Below, piece after piece: positions 6,592 to 7,719 of a stretch of DNA of 7,719 nt. Below the pieces are notes generated by a model. It was not told where the DNA came from, did no database searches, and worked only from the letters and a program-made list of their open reading frames with translations. Every line of letters starts with the position of its first letter. Positions within the stretch are counted from its first letter, which is position 1. A program made the translations under genes and the position numbers. The stretch comes from JBBQDZ01 sp038320185 (GTDB lineage: Bacteria; Actinomycetota; Thermoleophilia; Gaiellales; Gaiellaceae), in assembly GCA_038320185.1 (NCBI GenBank), contig JBBQDZ010000113.1, forward strand, positions 1 to 7,719, given 5' to 3'.

Positions 6592-7435
6592 GGGACGCGT
6601 CGGCCGCGTTGAGGGCGACGAGATTGCCGTCCTCGACGTGCCGGCGATGCGGAAGTACTTCGAGCAGGGCGGCGCGGAGCCCACCGGCGAACGTGTGCCG
6701 CTCGATGCTTTGCGTCTACGCGCGCCGATCGTCCCGAAGAAGTTCTTCCACACCGCGGGCAACTTCCGGGAACACGAGGAGGAATCGCGCAACGTCGACT
6801 GGTCGCACAAGATCTCGCCTTGGATCGTCTTCTTCCAGAACGTCGACGCGATCGTTGGGCCGGATGAGCCGGTCGTCTACCCCGAGCACCTGACCGAGGA
6901 GCTCGACTACGAGCTCGAGCTCGCCGTCGTCATCTCGAAGCCGGGCAAGTGGTTTGGGCCGGAGGAGGCGATGGACTACGTCGGGGGGTACGTGATCTTC
7001 AACGACATCACCGCGCGCGACATCCAGCGCCGCGAGATGGAATCGGGCGTCTTCTCGTTCTGCAAGGCGATCGACACCTTTTGCCCGCTCGGCCCCTGGA
7101 TCGTGACCCCGGACGAGATTCTCGACCCGCACGACCTGCGGATGGAGCTGCGCGTGAACGGCGAGAGCCGGCAGACCTCCCATTCCGGGAACATGTCGGT
7201 GACGATCCCGGAAATCCTCTCGCACTACTCGCCGCTCGGGTACAGCGCGGGCGACGTCGTCTCGACAGGCACCGTCTCCGGCGTCGCCGGCTTCTCGGAC
7301 GACCCGGCATCGCTCTACCTGAAGCCGGGCGACGTGATGGAGTGCGAGATCGAACGGATCGGCGTGCTGCGGAATCCGGTCGTGTCGTGGCAGGAGGCGC
7401 ACGGGGAACCGGCACCCCCTCGCGTCCGGTGGTGA
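6569..7435 (+). CDS. Fumarylacetoacetate hydrolase (FAH) family protein
   Basis: A 288-aa protein of the FAH superfamily, whose members hydrolyse or decarboxylate acylpyruvates and related oxo acids late in aromatic and heteroaromatic breakdown. Seen: an N-terminal cap region (1-50); FFHTAGNFREHEEES (59-73), the site of the catalytic His-Glu loop; ELDYELELAVVI with E115 and E117, plus D146 in IFNDITARD, forming the expected E-E-D divalent-metal triad; KAIDTFCPLGPWIVTPDEI with K166; RVNGESRQ; and STGTVSGVA (232-240). All key positions appear intact. I prefer the ATG at 6569 because MKLATFDKGRVG is the normal family start. A GTG at 6518 in the same frame would add 17 residues that lie inside the upstream gene. 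Shine-Dalgarno support is weak, so coupling to the upstream gene is likely. The exact substrate is not determinable. Confidence 0.92.
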   Translation: MKLATFDKGRVGRVEGDEIAVLDVPAMRKYFEQGGAEPTGERVPLDALRLRAPIVPKKFFHTAGNFREHEEESRNVDWSHKISPWIVFFQNVDAIVGPDEPVVYPEHLTEELDYELELAVVISKPGKWFGPEEAMDYVGGYVIFNDITARDIQRREMESGVFSFCKAIDTFCPLGPWIVTPDEILDPHDLRMELRVNGESRQTSHSGNMSVTIPEILSHYSPLGYSAGDVVSTGTVSGVAGFSDDPASLYLKPGDVMECEIERIGVLRNPVVSWQEAHGEPAPPRVRW

Positions 7436-7459
7436 TGGTGCGGGGCGATCAAGACGCGC

Positions 7460-7478
7460 CCCCCACCCAGGGTGGGGG
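7460..7478 (+). terminator. GC-rich hairpin after the FAH gene, possible terminator
   Basis: CCCCCACC (7460-7467) pairs with GGTGGGGG (7471-7478) around a 3-nt CAG loop, an 8-bp very stable stem 24 nt after the FAH stop. There is no T-run behind it, so it is not a textbook intrinsic terminator, although T-poor hairpins are often proposed as terminators in high-GC actinobacteria. GGGT (7476-7479) can instead pair with ACCC (7483-7486), giving a weaker alternative hairpin that shares the right arm. Confidence 0.45.
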
Positions 7479-7562
7479 TCTAACCCGCCTCCCTCTTGAG
7501 GTCGACGGTACCGGAGAAACGCGCACGAGTCTGCAACGAGCCCGCACCGAGAGTGCACCGAT

Positions 7563-7577
7563 CCGGGTCGGACCCGG
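7563..7577. repeat. Inverted repeat upstream of the M24 gene
   Basis: CCGGGTC-G-GACCCGG is a perfect 7-bp inverted repeat with a single central base, ending 18 nt before the ATG at 7596. As RNA it can form a 5-bp stem with a 5-nt loop; as DNA it is symmetric enough to be an operator for a dimeric regulator. No clear promoter boxes are visible in the 7436-7595 gap. Confidence 0.35.
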
Positions 7578-7595
7578 CGCACACGGACGCCGCGC

Positions 7596-7719
7596 ATGAC
7601 CTGGCCGCGAGACGACGCGAAGCTCGACCGCGTCCAGGCCCTCATGGCCGAACACGACCTCGACGCGATCGTCGCCCGCGCCCCCGACAACGTCCTCTAC
7701 CTGACGAACTTCTGGGGAA
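7596..7719 (+). CDS. N-terminus of an M24-family (creatinase/Xaa-Pro aminopeptidase-like) protein, cut by the window edge
   Basis: Only the first 41 residues are present; the gene runs off the right end. They read as a short charged start, a helix (AKLDRVQALMAEHDLDA), and then a strand-turn IVARAPDNVLYLTNFWG. The pattern 'L...LDA.....P.NV.YLT.FWG' is the typical opening of the creatinase N-terminal domain found in M24 enzymes such as aminopeptidase P, prolidase and creatinase. The metal-binding catalytic domain would lie beyond the window, so peptidase versus amidinohydrolase activity cannot be judged. The ATG has no good Shine-Dalgarno. It follows a 160-bp gap with two inverted repeats, so it may be expressed separately from the FAH gene or by read-through. 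Confidence 0.72.
   Translation, partial: MTWPRDDAKLDRVQALMAEHDLDAIVARAPDNVLYLTNFWG

Noticed and set aside
6109..6810. Antisense open frame opposite the frameshifted gene, considered as the real gene there
   Set aside because: The + strand frames give structured, family-like segments (RYFYFEVVRE, IILLKTNVYDL) and operon-type overlaps. The antisense frame also crosses into the FAH N-terminus.
6716..7690. Antisense open frame opposite the FAH gene and the following gap
   Set aside because: Low-complexity composition and no motifs; it covers an intact FAH protein and the M24 start.

Overview
The window is GC-rich, densely packed and coded entirely on the + strand. Strong G/C preference at third codon positions, frequent GTG starts and 4-nt stop/start overlaps suggest a high-GC actinobacterium. 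A deep-branching lineage such as Thermoleophilia is a guess from style and gene content only. No rRNA, tRNA, IS element or CRISPR array was seen.

Layout. (1) 23-2533: molybdopterin-binding large subunit of a molybdenum hydroxylase (CO dehydrogenase/xanthine dehydrogenase superfamily). It overlaps by 4 nt a CoxG-like SRPBCC gene (2530-3240) that has a long disordered tail. (2) 3251-3826: a self-contained toxin-antitoxin cassette, made of a ribbon-helix-helix antitoxin and a MazF/PemK-type toxin. It carries its own palindromic promoter/operator region and looks leaderless. (3) 3851-7435: a second translationally coupled run: luciferase-like flavin/F420 oxidoreductase, M20 amidohydrolase, a conserved hypothetical gene broken by a frameshift, and a fumarylacetoacetate hydrolase (FAH) family protein. 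(4) 7436-7595: a non-coding gap with two inverted repeats. (5) 7596-end: the first 41 codons of an M24 (creatinase/aminopeptidase P-like) enzyme, cut by the window edge.

Together the metabolic genes look like a catabolic cluster. A Mo hydroxylase and a flavin-type oxidoreductase could oxidise a compound, perhaps an N-heterocycle or amide. M20, M24 and FAH enzymes could then hydrolyse the C-N and C-C bonds. The substrate cannot be read from the sequence. The small [2Fe-2S] and medium FAD subunits the Mo enzyme normally needs are not in the window and may lie to the left.

The most notable points are: the frameshifted gene at 6087-6591, with two halves in different frames joining near 6180-6187; an M20 enzyme in which several canonical metal-ligand positions are substituted; a Mo hydroxylase whose active-site loop is neither the CO-dehydrogenase type nor the common AYRGAGR type; a CoxG homologue without a membrane anchor; and a toxin-antitoxin pair set in the middle of the catabolic run.
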